NCBI RefSeq assembly: GCF_000255295.1
Contig: NC_017030.1
Coordinates: 2,976,001 to 3,040,000, forward strand
DNA: 64,000 nt
Source: Corallococcus coralloides DSM 2259
GTDB lineage: Bacteria > Myxococcota > Myxococcia > Myxococcales > Myxococcaceae
Reading direction: 5' to 3'
Shown here piece after piece: positions 42,651-51,802 of this stretch; the first letter of the stretch is position 1; every line of letters starts with the position of its first letter. The translations under genes and the position numbers were made by a program. The notes under the pieces are model-generated. The model was not told the origin of the DNA. It made no database searches and worked only from the letters and a program-made list of their open reading frames with translations.

Positions 42651-43384
42651 AGTCGTCGCTGAAGCACTTCTTCGACAGCATGGATGCGTACCTCGCCGGG
42701 CCGCCCGGCGCGGAGGGGCTGTTGAAGCTGTCCGCGTCGCACCCGGGCTGGGATGTGGATCCGGAGCGCATGGCGCTCTACGGCCAGTTCGTGCGCGGCC
42801 ACGTGCGCTCCACGCTGGAGAAGCTCTTCCCGCTGACGCGCAAGGCGGTGACGCCCGAAACGTGGGACGCGCTGGTGGACGGCTACACCCGCACGCGGCC
42901 CGCGCGGCACTACGAGCTCAACCGCCTGGGCGAGGGCTTCGCCCCCTTCGTCTCGGATGCCGCCGCCGCGAAGGGACTGCCGCCATTCCTGCCCGCGCTC
43001 GCGCGCTTCGAGTGGACGGACTTCGCGGTGTTCGCCTCCGAGGAGGACATCCCGGACGCCGTGGAGCGGCTGACGCCCAACCCCACGCTCACGGTGCTGG
43101 AGAATCCCTACCGGCTCTGCGCGTTCGTGCGGGCCCGGGGCGCGGAAAGCGTGCCGGCGGAAGGCGAGGAGCTGGCGCTGCTCTGGCGCCACCCGGAGCG
43201 CCTGGTGACCTTCTTCATGGCGGCCACGCCGCCCGCGCTGCTGGTGCTGAAGATGGCCGTGGAGGGCCTGTCCGAAGAGGCCGTCGTCCAGGCCACCGGC
43301 ATGTCCGCCGCGGACCTCCACGCGGAGGTCGTGCGCTTCGCGAAGGACGGCCTGGTGCTGGCGCCGGCATCCCGCATTCACTGA
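42647..43384 (+). CDS. HvfC/BufC-like partner protein (DUF2063)
   Basis: 245 residues from ATG 42647, overlapping the oxygenase stop. The N-terminal ~95 residues match the HvfC/BufC N-terminal (former DUF2063) domain: QFVRGHVRSTLEKLFPLTRK and LVDGYTRTRPARHYELNRLGEGF. In MNIO systems this protein recognises the precursor and forms a complex with the oxygenase, analogous to MbnC or TglI. The C-terminal half is a less conserved alpha/beta region ending in a winged-helix-like segment (GLSEEAVVQATGMSAADLHA). The four-base overlap implies balanced synthesis with the oxygenase. Confidence 0.88.
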   Translation: MKSSLKHFFDSMDAYLAGPPGAEGLLKLSASHPGWDVDPERMALYGQFVRGHVRSTLEKLFPLTRKAVTPETWDALVDGYTRTRPARHYELNRLGEGFAPFVSDAAAAKGLPPFLPALARFEWTDFAVFASEEDIPDAVERLTPNPTLTVLENPYRLCAFVRARGAESVPAEGEELALLWRHPERLVTFFMAATPPALLVLKMAVEGLSEEAVVQATGMSAADLHAEVVRFAKDGLVLAPASRIH

Positions 43385-43517
43385 AGAACCTGTTGTCTTC
43401 CGAGCGGTTTCGCCGCAGCACGTCAAGACGCAAGTGTTCTTCATGGATCCTTTCGTGAAGACGCATGGCTAGGTTTGCGTCCAACATCGCGCAGAAACCG
43501 ACCCGGAGGTTTTCACC

Positions 43518-44081
43518 ATGAAGAAGACGCTGACCGCCGTGCTGCTGTCGCTGACCCTCGCCGCGCCCGTCATGGCCAAGGACATCGCGGGTGTGAAGTA
43601 CCCGGACACCGCCACCGTGGCCGGCAAGGAGCTGAAGCTCAACGGCGTGGGCCTGCGCAAGAAGGCCATCTTCAAGGTCTACACGCTGGGCCTCTACGTG
43701 GAGAACCCCACGCAGGACGCCACCGCGCTGCTCAACGCGGACGAAGTGAAGCGCGTGCGCATGTTCATGAAGCGCGACCTCAAGAAGGATCAGATCACCG
43801 AGGCCATCGAGAACGGCTTCAAGAAGAGCGCGGGCGCGAACATGCCCAAGCTCCAGGCGCGCCTGGACGCCTTCAAGGCCGCCATCCCCGCGGAGGTGAA
43901 GGAGGGCCAGGAGCTCAACCTCACCTACGTGCCGGGCAAGGGCACCACCGTGCAGGTGACGGGCGGCCAGTCCATCGACGTGGAGGGCAAGGACTTCGCG
44001 GACGCGCTCTTCTCCGTGTGGCTGGGCAAGGACCCCGTGGACGGCGGCCTCAAGGACGGCATCCTCGGCAAGGAGGACTGA
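43518..44081 (+). CDS. Chalcone-isomerase-like secreted protein
   Basis: 187 residues with signal peptide MKKTLTAVLLSLTLAAPVMA and GGAGG upstream. The mature domain matches the bacterial chalcone isomerase-like family (KLNGVGLRKKAIFKVYTLGL, VKRVRMFMKRDLKKDQI), a fold that binds fatty acids or other small ligands; enzymatic activity is usually absent. It lies 133 bases after the HvfC-like gene on the same strand and may be the last member of the metal-stress locus or an independent unit. Confidence 0.85.
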   Translation: MKKTLTAVLLSLTLAAPVMAKDIAGVKYPDTATVAGKELKLNGVGLRKKAIFKVYTLGLYVENPTQDATALLNADEVKRVRMFMKRDLKKDQITEAIENGFKKSAGANMPKLQARLDAFKAAIPAEVKEGQELNLTYVPGKGTTVQVTGGQSIDVEGKDFADALFSVWLGKDPVDGGLKDGILGKED

Positions 44082-44126
44082 CGCTCCTTCAGTGCTTCAC
44101 CTGGAGTCCTGCGCGCGCCCCCGGAG

Positions 44127-44153
44127 CGTCCCTTCTTCACGGAAGGGGCGTTT
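44127..44153 (+). terminator. Hairpin with T tract after the chalcone-isomerase-like gene
   Basis: CGTCCCTTC (44127-44135) pairs with GAAGGGGCG (44142-44150), nine pairs including one wobble, followed by TTT. It lies 45 bases after the stop codon and separates the RiPP region from the M13 peptidase gene. Confidence 0.6.
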
Positions 44154-44312
44154 CGTGGGGCGCCGTCGTTTGCGGAGGCCACGCCATTGCTTCAGTGGTG
44201 GACAGCGGACGGTGCCCCTGTCACACGCGCAGGAGTTGAAGCTGGAATGCCCCCGCGCATCAGGGGTTGATGCGCGCCGGATTCTCACCCCTTGTCCGTG
44301 CTGGAGAACGCT

Positions 44313-46448
44313 TTGAAGCGACTGGCCCTCTTCGCCGCCTCCTGTGTCCTTGGCGCCGCCTGCAAGACGGCGGAGCCCACCCCCGAGCCGCCCCAGGCCA
44401 CCACCCCGGCCCCCGTGGCCGCCGCCGCGCCGGCCACGCCCGCGCCCGAGGCCCCCGCCGTGCCCATGTCCGAGCGCCCCATGCCCCCGGGCCTGGACGC
44501 CGCGGTGATGGACCCGTCCGTGAACCCCTGTGACGACTTCTACCAGTACGCGTGTGGCGGCTGGCTGCAGGCCACGGAGATCCCCGCCGAGCGCGCGCGC
44601 TGGAGCCGCGGCTTCGAAACCGTCGCCGAGCGCAACCAGACCGTGCTGCGCGACATCCTCACGAAGGCCGCGGAAGGGCAGGGCGAGGGCACCCCGGAAG
44701 ACAAGAAGCTGGGGGACTTCTACGGCTCCTGCATGGACGAGGCGAAGCTGGAGCAGTCGCTGCCCACGCTGCGCACGTACCTGGCGAAGCTCAACGGGCT
44801 GAAGAGCCAGCAGGCGGTGGCCAGCGCGGTGGCGTGGCTGCACGCGCGCGACGTGAACGCGCTGTTCCGCGTGGGGTCGGATCAGGACCAGAAGGACGCG
44901 ACGCAGGTCATCGCCATCGTGGACGCCGGGGGCCTGGGCCTGCCGGACCGCGACTACTACCTCAAGCCCGACGTGAAGATGCGCGAGGCGCGCAACGCCT
45001 ACCAGGCGCACGTGCAGAAGGTCTTCGAGTTGTTGGGTGACGCGCCCTTCGTGGCCAGCCGCAAGGCCATCGGCATCCTCGCCATCGAGACGCGCCTGGC
45101 CAACGCGCGGCTGCCCAAGGAGGAGCGGCGCGAGCCGGAGAAGGTCTACCACCGCCTGGAGCGCCAGGGCCTGAAGAAGCTGGCGCCCGCCTTCCAGTGG
45201 GACACGTACTTCGCGGAGGTGGGGCTGCCCGCGGGTGAAGCGCTCAACGTGACGGAGCCGAAGTTCTTCTCGGAGGTGTCCGCGCTGGTGCGTCAGCAGC
45301 GCCCGACGGACATGGGGCCGTACCTCTCCTACCACCTGGTGAAGGACGTGCAGACGGCGCTGCCCAAGGCGCTGCGCGACGAGTTCTTCCGCTTCGAGTC
45401 CTCGGTGCTCACCGGCGCCAAGGCGGACCTGGCGCGCTGGAAGAAGTGCGTGGACGCCACGGACGACGCGCTGCCGCACGCGCTGGCCAAGCCCTTCATC
45501 GCGCGCACCTTCGGCGCGGATGGCAAGGCCACCACGCTGGACATGGTCCAGCAGATTGAGCAGTCCTTCGAGCGCAACCTGGACACGCTGTCCTGGATGG
45601 ACGCGGAGACGAAGGCGCAGGCGTTGGTGAAGGTGAAGAAGATCACCAACAAGATTGGCTACCCGGACCAGTGGCGCAGCTACGACGGGCTGACGGTGAC
45701 GCGCGACTCGTACCTGGACAACCTGCTGGCGGCGGACGCGTTCGAGCAGGCGCGCCAGCTGCGCAAGGTGGGCCAGCCGGTGGACCGTCAGGAGTGGTTC
45801 ATGTCTCCGCCCACGGTGAACGCCTACTACAACGCGGCCACCAACGAGATTGTGTTCCCGGCGGGCATCCTCCAGCCGCCGTTCTTCGGGCGGGACGCGT
45901 CCGCGGCGGTGAACTTCGGCGCCATGGGCATGGTGGTGGGCCACGAAATCACCCACGGCTTCGACGACGAGGGCCGCCAGTTCGACGCGGACGGCAACCT
46001 GCGCACGTGGTGGACCCCGGCGTCGGACAAGGCCTTCCGCGAGCGCGTGTCGTGCGTGAAGAACCAGTATGACCAGTACACCGCCGTGGACGACGTGAAG
46101 GTGAACGGCAAGCTCACCCTGGGCGAGAACGTCGCGGACCTGGGCGGCCTCAAGCTGGCGTACGCGGCCATGGAGGCGTACCTGGCGAAGCACCCGGACC
46201 AGGCGGCGAAGGCGAACTCGTACCGCTTCACCCCGGGGCAGCAGTTCTTCCTCGCGCACGCGCAATCGTGGTGCTCGAAGATTCGTAACGAGGCTGCACG
46301 GCAGCGGGCGCTGACGGATTCGCACTCGCCGGCGTTCCTGCGCGTGAAGGGGCCGGACGTGAACCTGCCGCAGTTCCAGCAGGCCTTCTCCTGCCCCGCG
46401 GGCTCGCCGATGGTGGCGCCCGCTGCGAACCGCTGTGAGGTCTGGTAA
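44313..46448 (+). CDS. M13-family metallopeptidase lipoprotein (PepO/neprilysin-like)
   Basis: 711 residues from TTG 44313, chosen because GGAG lies six bases upstream and it gives a compact lipoprotein signal (MKRLALFAASCVLGAAC); TTG 44292 and GTG 44298 are alternatives. An Ala/Pro linker precedes the M13 domain (VNPCDDFYQYACGGW). The zinc site is GHEITHGFDDEGR (H544, E545, H548) with third ligand E605 in GENVADLGGL. NAYYNAATNEIVFPAGILQ is the substrate-binding strand. The likely role is degradation of extracytoplasmic peptides. Confidence 0.93.
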   Translation: MKRLALFAASCVLGAACKTAEPTPEPPQATTPAPVAAAAPATPAPEAPAVPMSERPMPPGLDAAVMDPSVNPCDDFYQYACGGWLQATEIPAERARWSRGFETVAERNQTVLRDILTKAAEGQGEGTPEDKKLGDFYGSCMDEAKLEQSLPTLRTYLAKLNGLKSQQAVASAVAWLHARDVNALFRVGSDQDQKDATQVIAIVDAGGLGLPDRDYYLKPDVKMREARNAYQAHVQKVFELLGDAPFVASRKAIGILAIETRLANARLPKEERREPEKVYHRLERQGLKKLAPAFQWDTYFAEVGLPAGEALNVTEPKFFSEVSALVRQQRPTDMGPYLSYHLVKDVQTALPKALRDEFFRFESSVLTGAKADLARWKKCVDATDDALPHALAKPFIARTFGADGKATTLDMVQQIEQSFERNLDTLSWMDAETKAQALVKVKKITNKIGYPDQWRSYDGLTVTRDSYLDNLLAADAFEQARQLRKVGQPVDRQEWFMSPPTVNAYYNAATNEIVFPAGILQPPFFGRDASAAVNFGAMGMVVGHEITHGFDDEGRQFDADGNLRTWWTPASDKAFRERVSCVKNQYDQYTAVDDVKVNGKLTLGENVADLGGLKLAYAAMEAYLAKHPDQAAKANSYRFTPGQQFFLAHAQSWCSKIRNEAARQRALTDSHSPAFLRVKGPDVNLPQFQQAFSCPAGSPMVAPAANRCEVW

Positions 46449-46474
46449 GGCTTCGGCCCTACCTGGAGGACGGC

Positions 46475-46723
46475 ATGTCTATCTGCTCGTGGCTGGTGTT
46501 GGGCGGTATCGCGGGCTGGCTGGCCAGCATCATCAAGGGCACCAACGCCCGGATGGGGATGTTCGCCAACATCTTCGCCGGCATCGTGGGTTCCATGCTG
46601 GGCGGCTGGGTGTTCAGCTTCTTCGGTGGCCGGGGCGTGACGGGCTTCAACCTGTACTCGCTGCTGGTGGCCACGGTGGGCGCCGTCATCCTGCTGTCCA
46701 TCCTGCAAGCCATCCGGAAATAG
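46475..46723 (+). CDS. GlsB/YeaQ/YmgE-family stress-response membrane protein
   Basis: 82-residue protein with three transmembrane helices and the family pattern GGIAGWLASIIKGTNARMG, NIFAGIVGSMLGGWVF and a final hydrophobic helix. Usually called transglycosylase-associated protein in older annotations. It follows the M13 gene by 26 bases. Confidence 0.88.
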   Translation: MSICSWLVLGGIAGWLASIIKGTNARMGMFANIFAGIVGSMLGGWVFSFFGGRGVTGFNLYSLLVATVGAVILLSILQAIRK

Positions 46724-46766
46724 CGGTCCCCTGAGGTGGGCCCTGGCGGCGCGGCCGCCGGGGCCT

Positions 46767-47882
46767 TCAGGGCGCTGGGGGCTCCTTCCGGGGCCCGCCG
46801 CCCGCCGCCTGCTGGAACTGCATCACCTGGGCAAGCGCCTTCGCGAGCCGTTCCGAGGCCTGACCCACCTCCTTCATGGGGTTGGGCGGCATCCGGCCCG
46901 TGACGTCCACCGGGTGCAGCGAGGCGAGGAATGCCGGGAGGTCATCGCCCGATTCCATCCCGCTTCGCAGCTGGAGGATGTCGCCCTTGGCGTCGTAGAA
47001 GGCCGCCAGCGAGAGGTTGTCGCGGTAGGCCTGCAGCAGCACCCGCACCAGGAACAGCACCAGCACGGTGATGGTGATGCGCAGGGAGAGCACGCCAACG
47101 TCCACCATGTAGCTCCGGTTCACCTGGTTCAGCCGGTCGATCTCCGCCTTCATCGCGAGGACTGCTTCCTGCCGTTGGGTCTCCTGGCTGTTGACGTTCT
47201 GGAGCGCCTGATCGACCAGGATGAGCTTGTTGATGATGAACTGGCCATATTCCTTCAGGAGGACCCTGCCCGCCGGTTCGATTTCCCTGCGGGCCAGCCT
47301 GAGCTGCTCCTGGGCTTCCGACAGCTCGCGATTGAGGGTGGAGGCCGTCACGGCAGGCCGGGGCTGGATGATGTCCTGGGCGAGCACGAAGATGGCCAGC
47401 GCGGCGGAGATGGACGCGATGACCAGCGTCAGGAAGAGCCACGCAAGCCTGCGCAGATTCTCCGCGCGCTGCCGCAGGTTGCGGATGACCTGCTGGACGA
47501 CCGGATCCTTGCTGCGCGTGAGCGGCTCGGTGTCCGGGCGGGGCAGCAGGAAGAACGTCATGATGGCGAGCGCGCCCAGCATGGCGCCCACCCACAGCGA
47601 GAGCCCCCGGGCATAGCGGAGGTCCAGCTCGTTCAAGAGGGAGAAGGCCAGCAGGCCGAAGCTGGCGGTGAAGAGCGTGGCCTGGAGGATGGCACGTGCC
47701 CGGTCCTTACGGAGGACCGCGAGGAGCGTCAGGGAAAAGCTCAAGCATCCCACGCCCGTGGAGATGGGCCAGAGCAAGCCTCCGTAGCCGTAACTGCCGT
47801 AGGCGGCATGCGTGATGAGGCCCGTGCCGCAACCGACGGTCAGCGGGAGCAGCGCTTGGGACAGGAAGGGCAGGATTTTCAT
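46767..47882 (-). CDS. Hypothetical multi-pass membrane protein with coiled coil
   Basis: 371 residues. Four hydrophobic helices occupy about residues 8-115, a fifth lies near 148-168 and a sixth near 270-290; between the last two is a long charged helix (LNRELSEAQEQLRLARREIE to about 255) predicted to be a coiled coil. The N-terminus MKILPFLSQALLPLTVGCG may be a signal anchor. I recognise no family. The C-terminal 60 residues are polar and end in proline-rich sequence. Slightly lower GC than its neighbours. Confidence 0.75.
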   Translation of the reverse strand: MKILPFLSQALLPLTVGCGTGLITHAAYGSYGYGGLLWPISTGVGCLSFSLTLLAVLRKDRARAILQATLFTASFGLLAFSLLNELDLRYARGLSLWVGAMLGALAIMTFFLLPRPDTEPLTRSKDPVVQQVIRNLRQRAENLRRLAWLFLTLVIASISAALAIFVLAQDIIQPRPAVTASTLNRELSEAQEQLRLARREIEPAGRVLLKEYGQFIINKLILVDQALQNVNSQETQRQEAVLAMKAEIDRLNQVNRSYMVDVGVLSLRITITVLVLFLVRVLLQAYRDNLSLAAFYDAKGDILQLRSGMESGDDLPAFLASLHPVDVTGRMPPNPMKEVGQASERLAKALAQVMQFQQAAGGGPRKEPPAP

Positions 47883-47960
47883 GGCGGCCCCCGGGATGAA
47901 ATCCGTTCACACCCCGTGAAATCAAGGTGAGGGCCGGACACGCCCGGAAGGGGCCGTGTT

Positions 47961-48995
47961 TTAGAAGAGCGACAGCTGGGGGGAGGTGGAGGGCCGCGCG
48001 GGGCGCCGGAAGGTGTCCGGCGCGGCCTCCGTGATGGATGAGGCGCGCATGCCCACCTTGCGCGCCGCCGTCGCGAAGAGCTGGTGGATGGTCTGCGCGT
48101 AGAGCCCTTCGCCGCGCATGCGGTGCTTGAAGCGGCTGTCGGTGAGCTCCCCGCCGCGCGTCTCGCGGATGCGGTGCAGCACCCGGTCCGCGCGCAGGGG
48201 CAGCTTCGCGCGCAGGCGCTCCTCGAATACGGCCTGCACGGGGCCGGGAAGCCGCAAGAGCGTGTAGTGCGCGCGCGTGGCGCCGGCCTCACGCGCTGAG
48301 GCGAGGACCCGCGCGATGTCCTCGTCGTTGAGGCCGGGGATGATGGGGGCCACGGACACGGCCACGTCGATGCCGGCCTCCGTGAGCTTGCGGATGGTGG
48401 CCAGGCGCCGCTTGGGTGTGGCGACGAGCGGCTCCATGGCGCGCGCCAGTTCCTCGTTGTGGAAGGGGAGGCTGATGCTCACGAACAGCCGCGTCTCCGC
48501 CGCCAGCCGCTGGAGCACGTCCAGGTCTCGTTCGATCAGCACGCCCTTGGTCACGATGCCCACGGGGTTGCGGTACTCGGCGCAGACCTCCAGGCATTGG
48601 CGGGTGAGCCGGAGCGACGCTTCCAGGGGCTGGTAGCAGTCCGTGACGCCACTGAAGACGACCGTCTCTCCCTTCCACGACGGACGGTCGAAGGCTTCGC
48701 GCAGGAGCTCCGGGGCGTTGGGTTTGACGACGAGGCGCGTCTCGAAGTCGGTGCCCGCGCCGAAGTCCAGGTACTGGTGCGTGGGGCGCGCGTAGCAGTA
48801 GGCACAGGCGTGGAGGCAGCCCCGGTACGGGTTGACGCTCCAGGAGAAGCACACGTCGGGGCTGTCGTTGCTCGCGATGATGGAGCGGCTGTGGTCCTCC
48901 CAGACTTCCAGGCGCGCGGGGGGAATCTCGTCCAGGTACTCCACCGCGGTGCTCGCCCAGGGGTTGGGCGGATTGTCGACAGGGCGGGCCTTCAC
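47961..48995 (-). CDS. Radical SAM protein, SplB-like (PA0069/Rv2578c type)
   Basis: 344 residues from GTG 48995. The radical SAM cluster motif is CLHACAYCYARPTHQYL (CxxxCxxC), preceded by FSWSVNPYRG, the pattern of COG1533 proteins related to spore photoproduct lyase. The (beta/alpha) repeat blocks include VVFSGVTDCYQPLEA and VSVAPIIPGLND. Function in non-sporeforming relatives is unknown. The start codon lies in a perfect inverted repeat, CACCCTT-C-AAGGGTG (48993-49007), which could hinder translation initiation. Confidence 0.87.
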   Translation of the reverse strand: MKARPVDNPPNPWASTAVEYLDEIPPARLEVWEDHSRSIIASNDSPDVCFSWSVNPYRGCLHACAYCYARPTHQYLDFGAGTDFETRLVVKPNAPELLREAFDRPSWKGETVVFSGVTDCYQPLEASLRLTRQCLEVCAEYRNPVGIVTKGVLIERDLDVLQRLAAETRLFVSISLPFHNEELARAMEPLVATPKRRLATIRKLTEAGIDVAVSVAPIIPGLNDEDIARVLASAREAGATRAHYTLLRLPGPVQAVFEERLRAKLPLRADRVLHRIRETRGGELTDSRFKHRMRGEGLYAQTIHQLFATAARKVGMRASSITEAAPDTFRRPARPSTSPQLSLF

Positions 48996-49150
48996 CCTTC
49001 AAGGGTGAGGCTGAAAGCCCGTTCAGTCAAGGCGTCAGTGCCCGGGACGGCACTTCATGGACGGAGGTCACGAAGCTGTGAGGCCCGCCACATGGCAGTC
49101 TCACCCCCGGCCCGGAGCCGAGGGCCCACTGCTCAACGAGAAGGTTCTCC

Positions 49151-51802
49151 GTGCCTGTTGATTCTCGAAGCTCAGGTGATGACCTGTCCCAGGGGCTCTT
49201 GCAGGAGTCCGTCCGACGCTCGGGACTCAGTGACACGCCCGCAGTCGAGGATGAGATTGGCTTCGAGCCCTATGTCGACGCCATCGCGGCGTTCCTCGTC
49301 AATGAGCGGACGCGCGCCCCGTTGACCCTGTCCGTCGAGGGAGAGTGGGGCAGCGGGAAGTCTTCGTTCATGGGGCAGCTGGAGCAGGTCCTCCAAAGCA
49401 AATACGGGAAGCGAACCGTCAAGTTCAACGCCTGGAAGCACGACAAGGATGAGGCGCTGTGGGCCTCGTTTGCGCTGGAGTTCATCCGGCAGAGCGGTCC
49501 TCCAGGGCTCCTCGCCCGCGGGAGCCGGTGGCTTGCCCTCTCCTGGCGCCGTTGGCGTTTTCCCTCAGGGCTTCCCGTCCTGGTGCAGTTCGTCGCGGCC
49601 CTTCTGCTCTTGGGGCTTGTCGTGTTCTCTCTGGTGCGGTGGGCCTTCTCGCCGGCCCCTGAGCCTGAATGGCTTCGCTGGTTCACGGAAACCTCCGCGG
49701 CGGCCCAGACGGCCGTGATTGGCTTGGTGACTTTCCTCTCCGGAATCATGGGGACCAAGGCGCTCGCCGGCCTCGTGGGCAATCCATTCAATATGGACCT
49801 GCGAAAGCACCTCCAGGACCCGGACTATCGCGGGCGGCGCCGGTTCCTGGATGCATTCCAAGAAGACTTCAAGAGTGTCATCGACACCTACGTGGGGTCC
49901 TCTGTCGACAAGGTCTTCGTATTCATCGACGACCTCGACAGGTGCGAAGTATCCAAGGCCGCCGACTTGATGCACGCGCTCCACCTGATGATTCCGGAGA
50001 ACTCGAAGCTGATCTTCATCTTGGGGATGGACCGGAACATCGTGGCGGCGAGCATTGCCCAGCGACAGTCCGCCATCCTCCCGCTCCTGGTGAAGGCCGT
50101 CCCCGGTGGCTCACCGGACCCGGATGCCGCCCGTCAAAGCCTTGCGTTCGGTCACTCGTTTCTCGACCGGTTCATCCAGATCCCCTTCCGCGTTCCTCGC
50201 ATGAATGGCAGGAGCCTCCTGTCATTCTGTGACTCGCTGATGTTGGAACCCGCGCTGCTGACAGAAAAGAAGAAGGAGCGCGCATGGCAAAGCGCGTCGG
50301 GCTTCGACTGGTCATTCCAGTGGGGCGCGCCGCAGCGAAGGGCGATCATGATGATCGAGGCGGCGGATGCGGACTCTCCGGCTCTGCGCAAGATCGTGGC
50401 CATGTTCGCTCCAGTCCTGGATTCGAATCCGCGCAGGCTGAAGCAGTTCATCAATGTCTTTCGCCTGAATGCCTTCATCTTCAGTGAGCTGGGTCACTTT
50501 GACGTGACAGAGGGGCAGGAGCCCTCGACCCAGCTCAACCTCATCAAGATGGCGAAGTTGGTGGCCCTGGAACTCTGGTGGCCCAGGCTTCTCGATGCCG
50601 CGGAGCGGGACGCCACCCTCCTGCTGGCCCTGGAGCAGAAGCTCGCTACCGGCAAGGGGAACCCTGACCTGGGGGACAGTCAACCTGTCCGTGATTGGAT
50701 TGCCCAGTCCGCACCCATGCGCGTCCTGGCACTGGCGCTTGAAGCTGGCGAGGGAATCGGCGCTCTGGAGATTGCGAGGTATCGCAGTGTCGCACCGGCC
50801 GCGAAGCGAACGGGCATTGCCTCGGACTGGCGCAGGAGGAGCACTGCGCCCACACCTCCTCCCTCTTCGTTCATGCTCAAACGCTTTCTTCAGGCCAGCG
50901 CGTCGTCCCACGAGGCGGAGGCGAAAACCAACCTGAAGGCGATTTTCACGGGCGAGAAAGCATTTTTTGGGGAGAAAGATCGCTACAGCACGAGCTTCCA
51001 GGCCCTGGGGTTCCAGCCCGTCCAGCGCAGTGATGGCACTCAACTTCCCGTTCCCTCTCCGGAGTGGGCGGCGGGGGGGCGTTTCATCTATTCGGTTGAG
51101 CTGCGGGGAGCCGAATTCCAAGCGTATGCCTTGGGCATGGACGGGAAGGTCAAGGATGTTGAATACGAGATTCGTTCAGATGGGGATTGGGCTGGAAGCC
51201 CGCGCAAGATTGCTGCCGCGATCGTGGGCTCCGCGGTCCATGAAACTTTCCGTGTTGCCCACCAGGACCTAAGTGTCAGGCTGAAACTTCCTTCGCTGTT
51301 CAGTGAGGCTTTCCATCACCGCCGTGGCGAACCCGCCAGTGAGATGCCTTCTCTGGCGCGGTATCCGCGGATGCTCTCACTCCAGGGAGCTCCTCAAGGC
51401 TCGATAGGCATCATCCAGGCTTCTTCTAGAACAGGACCTGAGCCTGTCTTCGAGTACCTGTTCCTCGCGAAGGACAAAAGCGCGCATTTCGTGGTCCGGG
51501 CCTATGAGGGCTCCGCATGGATGCAGCGTCGTGAGGATGTTGCCCATCCGAGCAAGGAGAGCGGCAAGCAGGTGCTCTCCCGTCATGAGAGCTCAAAAGC
51601 TGTCCAAGCCAGCGGATTCTGCTCGGGGCATGCGTTCACCCAGGCAGCCATCATTCAGAACAAGGTCATCGTTGAGCTTGAACTGCACTGTGATGTGCAG
51701 GCAAAGACCGGGTACGCAAAGGTCCTGCCCAAAATCCTCACGTCGATTCGCACGGCACGGAAGGGACACTTCAGTGAGGTCCTTTTTGAGCTGGCGTCGT
51801 AG
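49151..51802 (+). CDS. KAP-family P-loop NTPase fused to a pilin-like globular segment
   Basis: 883 residues from GTG 49151 (GAGAAGG upstream). KAP NTPase domain: Walker A GEWGSGKSS (64-72), Walker B VFIDDLDRCE (258-266) and the membrane insert typical of KAP, two helices at about 142-165 and 186-210. Residues about 588-676 (EAKTNLKAIFTGEKAFFGEK, RYSTSFQALGF, FQAYALGMDGKVKDVEYEI) match the globular part of delta-proteobacterial type IV pilin-like proteins, but without the pilin N-terminal helix. The last ~180 residues form a beta-rich domain I do not recognise. Codon use is less GC-biased than neighbours, suggesting acquisition. KAP NTPases include phage-exclusion proteins. Confidence 0.85.
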   Translation: MPVDSRSSGDDLSQGLLQESVRRSGLSDTPAVEDEIGFEPYVDAIAAFLVNERTRAPLTLSVEGEWGSGKSSFMGQLEQVLQSKYGKRTVKFNAWKHDKDEALWASFALEFIRQSGPPGLLARGSRWLALSWRRWRFPSGLPVLVQFVAALLLLGLVVFSLVRWAFSPAPEPEWLRWFTETSAAAQTAVIGLVTFLSGIMGTKALAGLVGNPFNMDLRKHLQDPDYRGRRRFLDAFQEDFKSVIDTYVGSSVDKVFVFIDDLDRCEVSKAADLMHALHLMIPENSKLIFILGMDRNIVAASIAQRQSAILPLLVKAVPGGSPDPDAARQSLAFGHSFLDRFIQIPFRVPRMNGRSLLSFCDSLMLEPALLTEKKKERAWQSASGFDWSFQWGAPQRRAIMMIEAADADSPALRKIVAMFAPVLDSNPRRLKQFINVFRLNAFIFSELGHFDVTEGQEPSTQLNLIKMAKLVALELWWPRLLDAAERDATLLLALEQKLATGKGNPDLGDSQPVRDWIAQSAPMRVLALALEAGEGIGALEIARYRSVAPAAKRTGIASDWRRRSTAPTPPPSSFMLKRFLQASASSHEAEAKTNLKAIFTGEKAFFGEKDRYSTSFQALGFQPVQRSDGTQLPVPSPEWAAGGRFIYSVELRGAEFQAYALGMDGKVKDVEYEIRSDGDWAGSPRKIAAAIVGSAVHETFRVAHQDLSVRLKLPSLFSEAFHHRRGEPASEMPSLARYPRMLSLQGAPQGSIGIIQASSRTGPEPVFEYLFLAKDKSAHFVVRAYEGSAWMQRREDVAHPSKESGKQVLSRHESSKAVQASGFCSGHAFTQAAIIQNKVIVELELHCDVQAKTGYAKVLPKILTSIRTARKGHFSEVLFELAS

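Noticed and set aside
44097-46325. 742-codon minus-strand frame opposite the M13 peptidase
   Set aside because: No motifs and biased composition; the sense strand has a complete M13 zinc site.
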